NCBI GenBank assembly: GCA_026129135.1
Contig: JAHCIQ010000007.1
Span: 62,001 to 126,000 of the forward strand
Length of the DNA stretch: 64,000 bases
Direction of reading: 5' to 3'
Source of the DNA: Cyanobacteria bacterium TGS_CYA1
Lineage (GTDB): Bacteria > Cyanobacteriota > Vampirovibrionia > Obscuribacterales > Obscuribacteraceae
Part shown: positions 18,213 to 26,225 of the stretch, in pieces
Numbering within the stretch: the stretch's first letter is position 1
How the letters are laid out: every line of letters starts with the position of its first letter
Made by a program: the position numbers and the translations under genes
Notes under the pieces: model-generated
Database searches by the model: none
Seen by the model: only the letters and a program-made list of their open reading frames with translations
What the model was told of the DNA's origin: nothing

Positions 18213-19376
18213 ATGTCCACCCACGAAATCGCAATTACCAAAGAACCAGGAGCCGCTCTTCCCAAGTTGAAGACCGACGAAATGGTCATCAACATGGGTC
18301 CGCAACACCCTGCCACACACGGTGTATTGCGTATGGTGCTTACACTCGATGGCGAGTGGGTCAAACATGCTGAAGCTGTGCTTGGTCACCTGCACAGAGC
18401 GCAAGAATGGCAAGGACAGAACCGCACCTGGTTCCAGTATCAAGCGCTAATCGACCGGGTCGATTATCTTTCTGGCATGTTCACCTCATGGGCTCTCTGC
18501 CGCACGGCCGAAGTGCTCGAAGAGCAAGCAATTCCAGAGCGCGCCGAATGGCTTCGGGTAATGGTTTCGGAAATGAACCGCATCTCGTCCCACTTGTTGT
18601 GGCTTGGAACTTATCTAATCGACCTTGGCGCCATGTTCGGATTTCCTTTCTATCCTTTTAGAGAAAGAGAAAAACTGCTCGATTTATTCGAAGAAATTGC
18701 CGGTCAACGCATGATGTTCAATTACATCCGCATTGGTGGTGTGCAGCGCGATCCCAAAGCTAGCTGGTTCCAACGTCTTCGAAAATTCACCGAAGAATTC
18801 AACGATCGCGTAGATGAATACGAAGCTATTGTGACTGAAAACCCAATCTTCTTGCGCCGTACCAAAGGTGTTGGAATTTTGCCTCTGACACTTGCAAAAG
18901 AATTCGGTGTGACAGGACCATCGCTTCGCGGCTCTGGAAGCAACTTTGATTTACGCAAAACCAAACCTTATTCGGTCTATCCCAAACTCGACTTCAACGT
19001 TCAATGGCTCGACAAGCCTGAAGGCGGAGATACATGGGATCGTTATATTTTGCGTATTCGCGAAATGCGCGAGTCTAACAAAATCATTCAACAATGTCTG
19101 GACATGATTCCTGAAGGTCCAGTCATAACCAAGAAACAAATTGCCGGCTTGCGCGTAAAAGCAGGCGAAGGCTTCTCGGCAGTCGAGTCGCCACGCGGCA
19201 TTCTGGGATGCTATGTGACATCGAACGGTTCGGACAAACCAGTTCGTTTTCGCTGGCGCAACCCTAGCTTCTGCAACTTGTCGGTTTGCGGCAAACTGCT
19301 GGAAGGACACCCTATCGCCGACATCATGGCGATATTCGGTTCCATTGACGTTATTCTTCCCGACGTAGACAGATAA
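18213..19376 (+). CDS. nuoD: NADH-quinone oxidoreductase subunit D (NuoD/NdhH)
   Basis: The 49-kDa subunit forms the quinone-binding cavity with NuoB. The hallmark GPQHPATHGVLRMVLTLDGE is near the N-terminus, with the quinone-contacting His. HRAQEWQGQNRTW, MNRISSHLLWLGTY and PRGILGCYVTSNGS follow. At 387 residues it has standard length and is separate from NuoC, as in Cyanobacteria and unlike the enterobacterial NuoCD fusion. Upstream spacing is 19 bp. Confidence 0.96.
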   Translation: MSTHEIAITKEPGAALPKLKTDEMVINMGPQHPATHGVLRMVLTLDGEWVKHAEAVLGHLHRAQEWQGQNRTWFQYQALIDRVDYLSGMFTSWALCRTAEVLEEQAIPERAEWLRVMVSEMNRISSHLLWLGTYLIDLGAMFGFPFYPFREREKLLDLFEEIAGQRMMFNYIRIGGVQRDPKASWFQRLRKFTEEFNDRVDEYEAIVTENPIFLRRTKGVGILPLTLAKEFGVTGPSLRGSGSNFDLRKTKPYSVYPKLDFNVQWLDKPEGGDTWDRYILRIREMRESNKIIQQCLDMIPEGPVITKKQIAGLRVKAGEGFSAVESPRGILGCYVTSNGSDKPVRFRWRNPSFCNLSVCGKLLEGHPIADIMAIFGSIDVILPDVDR

Positions 19377-19402
19377 CATATAAAAGGACTGGCAAAAATC
19401 CG

Positions 19403-20797
19403 ATGAATTCAGAGGAAATATTCAAACTGACGAGATTGACCGGCGTTTGGCTGTGCTTGATCTTCTTCCCTGTCTGGGGCGCCTGCTGGGCGGTCGGGGT
19501 TTTGATACCGAACATTTTGACCGAGCTTGCCAAAGATAGCTCTTCACAAAACATTTTGATGTTCGTCTCCGACTTGTGCAAAGCCCTCACACCAATATTG
19601 TCGGTTCTTGTTTTCATTCCAATTAACGCCATGTTCATGGTTCTTTTTGAACGTCGCGCTCTAGCTTTGTTCACCGTGCGTATGGGTCCAAACCGTACTG
19701 GTTTTGACGGTCTGGCTCAAACTGCTGCAGACGCAGTCAAACTTCTTTTCAAAGAAGACATCACCCCAACTGGTGCCGATGCAGTTTTGTTCACCCTGGC
19801 TCCAATCATCTTTTTTGCTCCTTCGATATTTGGTGCACTCCCTCTGCTTGCGGCTATTACCGGCAATCATGAGTTGTTCCAGATAGTGAACGTCCCCACC
19901 GGAGTGTTCTACATCCTTGCAGCAGCTTCACTGCCCGTGGTGGCATTGGTTATGGCGGGCTGGTCGAGCAACAATAAGTATTCTCTTGTAGGTGGACTGC
20001 GCGCAGCCGCTCAGGCTGTCAGTTACGAAATACCACTGGTTCTGGCTCTGATCACCATGTGCTTGATGGCAGGAACTCTCGATGTTGTGAAAATTGCCGA
20101 GCAACAAGCAGGCGGTATTCTCAACTGGAATATTTTAGGTGGTGGCGCACTGGTTGGTCTCGACAAAGCTCTTCCAGCCTTGCTCTCTGGCAATACTGTC
20201 GAGTGGAGCGCTACACTCGCCAAATATTATCCTCACGGATTTATCTCGGCACTCGCTTCTGTAGTTCTTGTAATATGCACGGTGATTCTATGCGGCTTGT
20301 ATTTGACCAGCGCCTGCGCTGAAATCAACCGTATTCCTTTCGACTTGCCCGAAGCTGAATCAGAGCTCGTTTCTGGCTACAACACCGAATATTCTGGTAT
20401 CAAATTCGCCATCTTCTTCCTGGCAGAATTCACCAACTTATTTATTGTGTCGAGCATTGCCACTGTCATGTTCTTTGGCGGCGGAAGCAACCCAGTTCCA
20501 CAGTGGATTCTAGCCATGCTTCCAATGGAACAGATATCGGCCATGATGAATGCGCTGCTCGATATCCCCATAAACAAATTGCAATTCCTCGACCCCAAAA
20601 CGTTCTGGAATGCATTCTGGGTCATCGTTAAAGTTTATTCGATCGTATTTTTCGCAGTACTGGTCCGCGGAACCTTACCAAGATTCCGTATTGACCAGCT
20701 CATGGACTTTGGTTGGAAACGTCTCGTTCCTCTAGCCCTGGTCACATTCTTAGTTGTTGTGTTCGCAAGAGTCGCGGTGGTGTGTCATGCAGGGTAA
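19403..20797 (+). CDS. nuoH: NADH-quinone oxidoreductase subunit H (NuoH/NdhA), long form
   Basis: This membrane subunit connects the quinone site to the proton-pumping arm. Family blocks are ERRALALFTVRMGPNRTGFDG, LAQTAADAVKLLFKED, a SYEIPLVLAL helix and the EINRIPFDLPEAESELVSGYNTEYSG loop carrying conserved acidic residues. At 464 residues it exceeds the usual 320-370. Extra sequence lies at the N-terminus, in a GGGALVGLDKALPALLSG insertion near 240-270 and before the last helices (near 365-400). The stop overlaps the start of nuoI by 11 bp. Confidence 0.94.
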   Translation: MNSEEIFKLTRLTGVWLCLIFFPVWGACWAVGVLIPNILTELAKDSSSQNILMFVSDLCKALTPILSVLVFIPINAMFMVLFERRALALFTVRMGPNRTGFDGLAQTAADAVKLLFKEDITPTGADAVLFTLAPIIFFAPSIFGALPLLAAITGNHELFQIVNVPTGVFYILAAASLPVVALVMAGWSSNNKYSLVGGLRAAAQAVSYEIPLVLALITMCLMAGTLDVVKIAEQQAGGILNWNILGGGALVGLDKALPALLSGNTVEWSATLAKYYPHGFISALASVVLVICTVILCGLYLTSACAEINRIPFDLPEAESELVSGYNTEYSGIKFAIFFLAEFTNLFIVSSIATVMFFGGGSNPVPQWILAMLPMEQISAMMNALLDIPINKLQFLDPKTFWNAFWVIVKVYSIVFFAVLVRGTLPRFRIDQLMDFGWKRLVPLALVTFLVVVFARVAVVCHAG

Positions 20798-21533
20798 CTT
20801 ATTAGATCGAGCATTCGAAAGCTTCAAGCGCATTGGCGAAGGGCTCAAAACCGTTTTGATGCACTCGCTTAGAGAGCCTATCACTCTCGTTTACCCCGAT
20901 ATCGTCACTGAAATGAAACCTCATTTCCGCGGACGTCTGGCGCTTACAGTCAACCCCGATACCGGCGAGCACTTGTGCATTTCGTGCCGTCAGTGCGAGC
21001 GCGTCTGTCCCGATAAGTGTATCGATATCAATGCGCACAAAAGCCCTGAAACAAACAAACTAGAATTGATTGATTTCAAAATCGACCATGGACTTTGTAT
21101 GTTCTGCGGTCTGTGTACTGAAGTTTGTCCCACTCAGTGCATCATCAATACTAACGATTTTGAACTGGCTGACTACTCCCGCGAGTCGCTCATCTATGAC
21201 ATCAAACGATTGACTCTCACACAAGAAGAGTCCGGCTATTATTTCGACCGCAAAGAAATGCCTAAGCCCAAACCAAAACCGGCAAAACCAGCACCCGGAG
21301 CAGCCCCGGCAGCACCCGCAGCAGCGGCTCCAGCTGGCGCAAAAGCAGCTCCTGCAGCAGCGGCAGCACCCGCCGGTGCAAAAGCAGAAGCAGCAGCCGA
21401 CGCAAAACCAGCTGAAACCAAAGCTACTGAAGCTAAAGCCGAAGAACCCAAAAAAGAAGAGCCCAAAGCCGAAGCTAAAGCCGAAGAGCCCAAAAAAGAA
21501 GAAGCTAAGACTGACGAGGAAAAATCATCCTAA
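20787..21533 (+). CDS. nuoI: NADH-quinone oxidoreductase subunit I (NuoI/NdhI) with Ala/Pro/Lys/Glu-rich C-terminal tail
   Basis: A ferredoxin-like subunit carrying two [4Fe-4S] clusters (N6a/N6b). The first Cys set is C64, C67, C70, C74; the second is C104, C107, C110, C114. The core ends near residue 160. The last 85 or so residues are a low-complexity tail of Ala/Pro then Lys/Glu with PAGAKAA units like those of NuoC. I start at ATG 20787, 11 bp inside nuoH, where the family N-terminus begins; a longer reading from 20754 adds 11 unrelated residues. The stop overlaps the nuoJ ATG. Confidence 0.94.
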   Translation: MQGNLLDRAFESFKRIGEGLKTVLMHSLREPITLVYPDIVTEMKPHFRGRLALTVNPDTGEHLCISCRQCERVCPDKCIDINAHKSPETNKLELIDFKIDHGLCMFCGLCTEVCPTQCIINTNDFELADYSRESLIYDIKRLTLTQEESGYYFDRKEMPKPKPKPAKPAPGAAPAAPAAAAPAGAKAAPAAAAAPAGAKAEAAADAKPAETKATEAKAEEPKKEEPKAEAKAEEPKKEEAKTDEEKSS

Positions 21534-22144
21534 TGTTCAACATTCAAGATATAGTCAGCGCTCCGCAGACAGAGATGATTTTGTTCTATCTCATAGCAAT
21601 CATCGCCATTCCATTTGCAGTCGGTGTAATCTTCGACAAAAACGTCATCCGCAGCGGTTTTCTTCTAATCGGTGTTTTTGGCGGAATATCTGCCCTTTTC
21701 CTCTTGTTGAAAGCACAGTTTTTGGCTCTGGCTCAATTGATGATTTATGCAGTAGGCATAACCCTCGTAGTAGTTATCGCCTTGATGTTGACCAGCGACA
21801 AGCTCAATTCCGAAATTGCTTCCGAAGAGCAAGATATCGAGAACGAGCCGGCCATAATGCAGCTCATAGACAAAACCAAAAAAGCGTTTCCTTTCATCGT
21901 TGCCTGGTTGAGCTTTCTCACCATCTATCTTTCGCTCAGAACCGAAGGCTGGATGCCGTTGAACAAAGCTGCCGAAGGTGCCGACAACCTAGAAACGATA
22001 GGTACAGCACTGACCACGTCATATTCGTTGCCTTTCGAATTCGCATCGGTCTTATTGCTTGCCGCTTTGATTGGAGCAATCATGCTTGCAAAAGCTCAAT
22101 CGTCCAGAGATTTAGATCAGTCTGAAATTCAAAACCAGGAGTAA
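21533..22144 (+). CDS. nuoJ: NADH-quinone oxidoreductase subunit J (NuoJ/NdhG)
   Basis: A 203-residue membrane subunit with about five TM helices. The conserved third-helix region is FLALAQLMIYAVGITLVVVIALML, containing the Tyr and pi-bulge area typical of NuoJ, followed by a charged cytosolic loop and a final TM near 170-190. The start codon shares one base with the nuoI stop (TAATG), indicating translational coupling. The length is normal. Confidence 0.93.
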   Translation: MFNIQDIVSAPQTEMILFYLIAIIAIPFAVGVIFDKNVIRSGFLLIGVFGGISALFLLLKAQFLALAQLMIYAVGITLVVVIALMLTSDKLNSEIASEEQDIENEPAIMQLIDKTKKAFPFIVAWLSFLTIYLSLRTEGWMPLNKAAEGADNLETIGTALTTSYSLPFEFASVLLLAALIGAIMLAKAQSSRDLDQSEIQNQE

Positions 22145-22147
22145 GTC

Positions 22148-22741
22148 GTGGAACACAATAGCCCTGCCGAACTGGATAAAGAAAACGGCACCAATTCAAA
22201 CATGCTCATGACCTACGCTTACTGCGGCATAGTTTTCCTGGCTTGCTGCTTCATCTTCGGTATATCGACCAATGGTGGCGGCGAGAAAATCATCCAGGAC
22301 AACAACATGGATGTAATTTTCTTCTTCATCATCACAATTCTTGGAATTACTTTCAGATACATGCTCAATTGCTCGGGCTCCTGCTGTTTTGCAGCTGGTG
22401 CACTTGGCTCGTTTGTAGTGCTTACTGTGGGTCAAGACCCAATAATCAAATATTTGACCCTTGGTGCACTTCTTTTCGCAATCGGAATGTACGGCATGGT
22501 CGTATCGCGTAATGCGGTCAGAGTATTGATGTCCATCGAATTGATGCTGAACGCAGTCAATATAAATCTGATTACATTCTCTCGTTTCGTCGATCCTGCA
22601 GACGTCAAAGGTCAGCTCTTCGCTATTTTCATTTTGACAGTGGCTGCCGCAGAAGCAGCAGTGGGTCTTGCGATTGTGCTTTCGCTTTATCGCAACATGT
22701 CGACCGTCGATATGCAACGCTTCAATTTGCTCAAGTGGTAA
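22148..22741 (+). CDS. nuoK: NADH-quinone oxidoreductase subunit K (NuoK/NdhE) with an N-terminal membrane extension
   Basis: The C-terminal 100 residues are a complete NuoK: LTLGALLFAIGMYGMVVSRN, VLMSIELMLNAVNINLITF (with the conserved helix Glu) and TVAAAEAAVGLAIVLSLYRN. The protein starts at GTG 22148, 3 bp after nuoJ, and carries about 95 further N-terminal residues. Hydrophobic stretches lie near 19-37, 53-68 and 74-93, with six Cys residues. In-frame GTGs near 22420 could start a short form, but no ribosome-binding site precedes them. It is the last gene of the operon; nuoL, M and N do not follow. Confidence 0.9.
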   Translation: MEHNSPAELDKENGTNSNMLMTYAYCGIVFLACCFIFGISTNGGGEKIIQDNNMDVIFFFIITILGITFRYMLNCSGSCCFAAGALGSFVVLTVGQDPIIKYLTLGALLFAIGMYGMVVSRNAVRVLMSIELMLNAVNINLITFSRFVDPADVKGQLFAIFILTVAAAEAAVGLAIVLSLYRNMSTVDMQRFNLLKW

Positions 22742-22851
22742 CTTACTGATCGCAGGTGCTTTTGAAATTCCGTCTGAAGTACAGGGCCTGGACAACAGAC
22801 GAAAATAGAAAAACTAGTGGTCAACAATCCAAAGAATTTGGACACAAACAA

Positions 22852-22890
22852 AAGGAGCCTCGAGATTTACTTGAGGCTCCTTCAGTTTTT
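22852..22890 (+). terminator. intrinsic terminator after nuoK, bidirectional
   Basis: A perfect 10-bp stem (AAGGAGCCTC / GAGGCTCCTT) with an 11-nt loop is followed by CAGTTTTT. On the minus strand the same stem is followed by TTGTTTG. It lies between the convergent nuoK and RRM genes and can end both. Confidence 0.88.
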
Positions 22891-22905
22891 ACGACTTAAT
22901 TGTGG

Positions 22906-23163
22906 TTATCTTGAACGAACTTTGGGTCTCGATTCATTCACGACGATTTTGCGACCATCAATTGTTTCACCGTTGAAGTGCTGGATTGCAGCATCAGCAT
23001 CTTCTTTGCTTTCCATTTCGACGAAAGCAAATCCGCGTTTGCGGCCTGTTTCACGATCGATTGGCATCGCTACAGATACGACTTTGCCTTTTTCGGCAAA
23101 CAATTTTTCTAATTGCTCTTCAGTCATGCTGAAAGGCAGGTTCCCTACATATAACTTGTTCAT
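22906..23163 (-). CDS. single-RRM RNA-binding protein (cyanobacterial Rbp type)
   Basis: An 85-residue protein that is almost entirely one RNA-recognition motif. RNP2 is LYVGNLPF near the N-terminus and RNP1 is RKRGFAFVEM near residue 43, both with the aromatic residues that stack on RNA bases. A short basic tail (RPKVRSR) follows. Cyanobacterial Rbp proteins of this form are often cold-induced and influence mRNA localisation and stability; whether that holds here is inference. The upstream 175-bp spacer may hold a 5' leader. Confidence 0.92.
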   Translation of the reverse strand: MNKLYVGNLPFSMTEEQLEKLFAEKGKVVSVAMPIDRETGRKRGFAFVEMESKEDADAAIQHFNGETIDGRKIVVNESRPKVRSR

Positions 23164-23338
23164 TCAAACCACCTAAACTAATCTCATTCAAAATTTCGTT
23201 TTTAGCCAAACAAGGGATTCCTGTGCATATATGCACGTCTCGCTCAAACGAAGGCTAATAGTATGACATTAAGATACAAAAATTGGAATGTACAAGGATT
23301 TGAAGCTTGCATTTTCCTAAAGAAATCTAATCTAGTTC

Positions 23339-24832
23339 TTAATCAAGGGCTTCGGAAAGGAAGTTGAGCGCCCAGTCGTGCAGTTGGTTCCAGCCAAGAG
23401 CGTGTCTCATCGAACCTACACGGCGTCTTTTCTCTTCTACACTCATAGCGAAACTGAAGCTCAGCGCTTGCGCAAATTCCTTGGGATTTTGAGGGTCTAC
23501 AATGACTGCTCCAGATTTCAGTTCGTTTGCACAACCAGCTTCTTGACTCAAAATGAGTACGCCTTGCTGGTCGAGACGACACGAAACGAATTCTTTGGCA
23601 ATAAGATTGAGACCGTCTTTGAGCGAGTTTACAGCCATTACGCTTGCCGCTTGATACCAGGCAGCCAGGTCTTCCTGACTGATTAAGCCATCTAGATGCA
23701 AAATTGGTTTCCAGCCATCTACTTCGAATTTGGTGTTGATTTCAGCAATTTTGTCTTTAACTGCCTGACTATAGCTTCTGTATGAAATGTCGTCAGACTG
23801 CGGACTTTGAGTAATCTGTACATAGTGAAAACGGCGCAGATACTCTTTGTTGTCTTGCAGGAAATATTCAAGACCAAGCAACTTTTCAAGTACACCTTTA
23901 CTGTAATCGAGCCTGTCCACTCCAAGCATAATGAAATTGGACAGTCTGTGTTGAACAGCGAGCGACTCGGCTTTGGGTCTTGCTTTCATCGCCAGTTTTT
24001 GCCAGCGGTCCAAATCGAGACCAAGAGGCAAAACTTTCAAACGAGTAGTGCGACCTTTGTAGCGCACTTGCAGTTTTTCGCCATCCAGTTCAGCTTCTGG
24101 AAATAGAAAAGCTACTGTATCCATGAAATTGATGGCGTACTCTAGCGTGTGAAATCCGAGCAATTTGTTGGCCAGCAACGATTGAACTATTTCAGCACCA
24201 ACGCGAGACTCGGCAATCAAATTGGCATCGGGCCAAGGAATGTGCCAGAACTGACAGACGACAACTCCGTGTTCCATGCTCATAGACGGGGCGCTGAGTG
24301 CAAATTGAAAGTCGTGAATCCAATTTATGCTTGGAAAACTAGCACCAGTTACGCTTTGACTTTGAGCTGCCAGTTCCTGGCAGACTTGTTTGTATGCGCG
24401 CCAGTCTTCAAGATTGAAACGAGCGTGCTCAGGCATGCCGTGAAACAGGGGCCAGAGATAATTAGTGCAAACACGTTTGTGCTTTTCAATCTGGTCTCTG
24501 GTCAGCTTGGCACCATGAAAAGTGAAGCCGGCAGAAGAATTTTTTGTTTCGTAGATAGAAAAAGTGAAGTTGCGAACGCCGCCACTACTTGCGGTGTCAC
24601 CCTTCTCTTGCGATTCGACCGAAAACCAGTGGACGTCTGTTCCGAGTCGTTTTACAAGAACTTCAAGTGTGGCTGGAACGCCCTGAACATCGCCAGGACC
24701 GCCATAAGAAAACACCTTCAGAACCGGCAATGCCAGGTCTAACGGAATGTTTTTTATTTGCGGAAAGGCGAAATTCTTATTTTCCAGCGCAGCTGGATTA
24801 AGCGGTAAATTTGGATTTGTGCCTGTAGACAT
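23339..24832 (-). CDS. GT20 glycosyltransferase, trehalose-6-phosphate synthase-like
   Basis: A 497-residue cytoplasmic GT-B enzyme. GT20 blocks are INWIHDFQFAL (usual WxHDYHL), VVCQFWHIPWPDANL (usual FFLHIPFP), GVDRLDYSKGVLEKLLG with the Arg/Lys phosphate contacts, and NSLKDGLNLIAKEFV with the donor-binding Asp/Glu. OtsA makes trehalose-6-phosphate from UDP-glucose and glucose-6-phosphate. The acceptor-side blocks depart from OtsA, so a glucosylglycerol-phosphate synthase (GgpS-type) or another GT20 activity is possible. No otsB phosphatase is adjacent. It is monocistronic. Confidence 0.82.
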   Translation of the reverse strand: MSTGTNPNLPLNPAALENKNFAFPQIKNIPLDLALPVLKVFSYGGPGDVQGVPATLEVLVKRLGTDVHWFSVESQEKGDTASSGGVRNFTFSIYETKNSSAGFTFHGAKLTRDQIEKHKRVCTNYLWPLFHGMPEHARFNLEDWRAYKQVCQELAAQSQSVTGASFPSINWIHDFQFALSAPSMSMEHGVVVCQFWHIPWPDANLIAESRVGAEIVQSLLANKLLGFHTLEYAINFMDTVAFLFPEAELDGEKLQVRYKGRTTRLKVLPLGLDLDRWQKLAMKARPKAESLAVQHRLSNFIMLGVDRLDYSKGVLEKLLGLEYFLQDNKEYLRRFHYVQITQSPQSDDISYRSYSQAVKDKIAEINTKFEVDGWKPILHLDGLISQEDLAAWYQAASVMAVNSLKDGLNLIAKEFVSCRLDQQGVLILSQEAGCANELKSGAVIVDPQNPKEFAQALSFSFAMSVEEKRRRVGSMRHALGWNQLHDWALNFLSEALD

Positions 24833-24962
24833 CTATGCTCTTTTGAGTGACGAAATGGTGTAAAAAATGGACGCCAGAATAGAAACCACAAGAAGCGTCG
24901 CTTACATGACTCGACCGAACTTCTGGGTTGGAATCAAACGATAAGTTATCTATATAAGGTAA

Positions 24963-24972
24963 GGTATATACC
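24963..24972. promoter_or_regulatory. 10-bp palindrome upstream of the GT20 gene
   Basis: GGTATATACC is a perfect palindrome about 130 bp upstream of the GT20 start, in a 207-bp A/T-rich spacer without other visible features. It may be an operator or chance. Confidence 0.25.
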
Positions 24973-25039
24973 GGTCAGTATTCAAGTACTCAAGAGCGCA
25001 TTTTATGATAACTAAAATTAAGATAGCCGCCTGAAAATT

Positions 25040-25579
25040 CTAGTCCAGCAAACCTTGAATTTCAGTATTGATTTCCACTCGTCCAAGAGATGTATCCACA
25101 ACAGGGACTATTTCTTTTACAAAAGGAATGAGTGCAGTCTTACCTTCCTTTTCATCCAGACTTATTTCCAGCCACTCACCCTGGTCGCCAAAAACATTAG
25201 AGACACAACCAAGTTTTTCACCTGTCTTTGCATAAACACCAAGTCCGACGAGGTCCGAAATCCACCACTCATCTTGATTCAGCTTCTGGAGCTGATTTTT
25301 TTGGGTGTAGATATCGAAACCAACGAGAGCTTCGGCATCATTTCTTGTGTTGCAATCTTTCAGTTTGACAAAAAACATTTTTCGATCGAAATCGATATTT
25401 TGGATTTCCATCTTCTGGTCGATGTTATTTTTTTGATTTTGCAATCGAACTGATTTCAAGGCAAGAAAGAGTCGCGGATTATTAGAGCTAGGGCGAACTT
25501 TGACATGACCACGCACGCCGTGAGCACCAACTATTTTGCCCACCTGACAGTCGTAATTTTTAGGCTCTTTGTCACTCAT
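25040..25579 (-). CDS. rimM: ribosome maturation factor RimM
   Basis: RimM assists assembly of the 30S head domain by binding S19. The N-terminal barrel begins CQVGKIVGAHGVRGHVKVRP, the family signature. The C-terminal PRC-barrel contains WWISDLVGLGVYAKTGEKLG and a PFVKEIVPVVD strand. At 179 residues it is of normal length. Usually rimM lies with rpsP and trmD. Here it is the last gene of the leftward operon and overlaps ubiX by 8 bp. Confidence 0.92.
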   Translation of the reverse strand: MSDKEPKNYDCQVGKIVGAHGVRGHVKVRPSSNNPRLFLALKSVRLQNQKNNIDQKMEIQNIDFDRKMFFVKLKDCNTRNDAEALVGFDIYTQKNQLQKLNQDEWWISDLVGLGVYAKTGEKLGCVSNVFGDQGEWLEISLDEKEGKTALIPFVKEIVPVVDTSLGRVEINTEIQGLLD

Positions 25580-26222
25580 ACACGAACTGGGGGGAATCTT
25601 CTTTCCATCTTTTAAATAGCGAGTTGTCTAAATCGAGCTGGTCGAGCACTCGCCCTACTACGAAATCTATCTGGTCCATCACTGTTTTGGGACGATGATA
25701 AAAACCAGGAGACGCGCAAGAAACTATGGCACCCGCGTCGCTCAAGGCTAGCATATTCTTGAGCTGGATGTGACCAAAAGGCATTTCTCTCACCACCACG
25801 ATAAGCGGCCGGCGTTCTTTGAGACACACACTGGCGGCACGGTGAACCAGATTTTCTGAAAGTCCGTGCGCGAGCGCTCCTAAAGTTCCAGCACTGCAAG
25901 GAAGAATGACCATGCCTTTTGTTTTGTATGAGCCACTAGATATAGTGGCCCCGTAATCGTGAAGATCGTGCAGTTTAACGGTCTTGCAATTTTTGTCTAT
26001 ATTCAAAAAATGAAAAATATTCTCGAGCGCGTCTTTTGAATGATCAATTTTCAAGTCGTGTTCTTCTTGCATTACGCGAATTGCAGCTTTTGACAAAACC
26101 AGCTCCACCGGCTGCTTCACGCTAACCAAATACTGGAGCATACGCAATCCATAAATGGCACCACTAGCACCAGTTATGGCAAGAATTACGGGCAGTTCTT
26201 TCTTTTCGTTTTTAGAACTCAT
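25572..26222 (-). CDS. ubiX: flavin prenyltransferase UbiX
   Basis: UbiX joins dimethylallyl phosphate to FMN to give prenylated FMN, the cofactor of UbiD decarboxylases. The FMN site ITGASGAIYGLRML is at the N-terminus, LPCSAGTLGALAHGLSENLVHRAA in the middle, and EMPFGHIQLKNML near 150 with the conserved Glu. At 216 residues it has normal length. The start lies 3 bp after the upstream secreted-protein gene and the stop overlaps rimM. No ubiD is in the window. Confidence 0.93.
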   Translation of the reverse strand: MSSKNEKKELPVILAITGASGAIYGLRMLQYLVSVKQPVELVLSKAAIRVMQEEHDLKIDHSKDALENIFHFLNIDKNCKTVKLHDLHDYGATISSGSYKTKGMVILPCSAGTLGALAHGLSENLVHRAASVCLKERRPLIVVVREMPFGHIQLKNMLALSDAGAIVSCASPGFYHRPKTVMDQIDFVVGRVLDQLDLDNSLFKRWKEDSPQFVYE

Positions 26223-26225
26223 GCC

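Noticed and set aside
21376..22125. 249-aa plus-strand frame overlapping nuoI and nuoJ
   Set aside because: It is an out-of-frame reading of two clear complex I genes, basic and Arg/Ser-rich as expected for a shadow.
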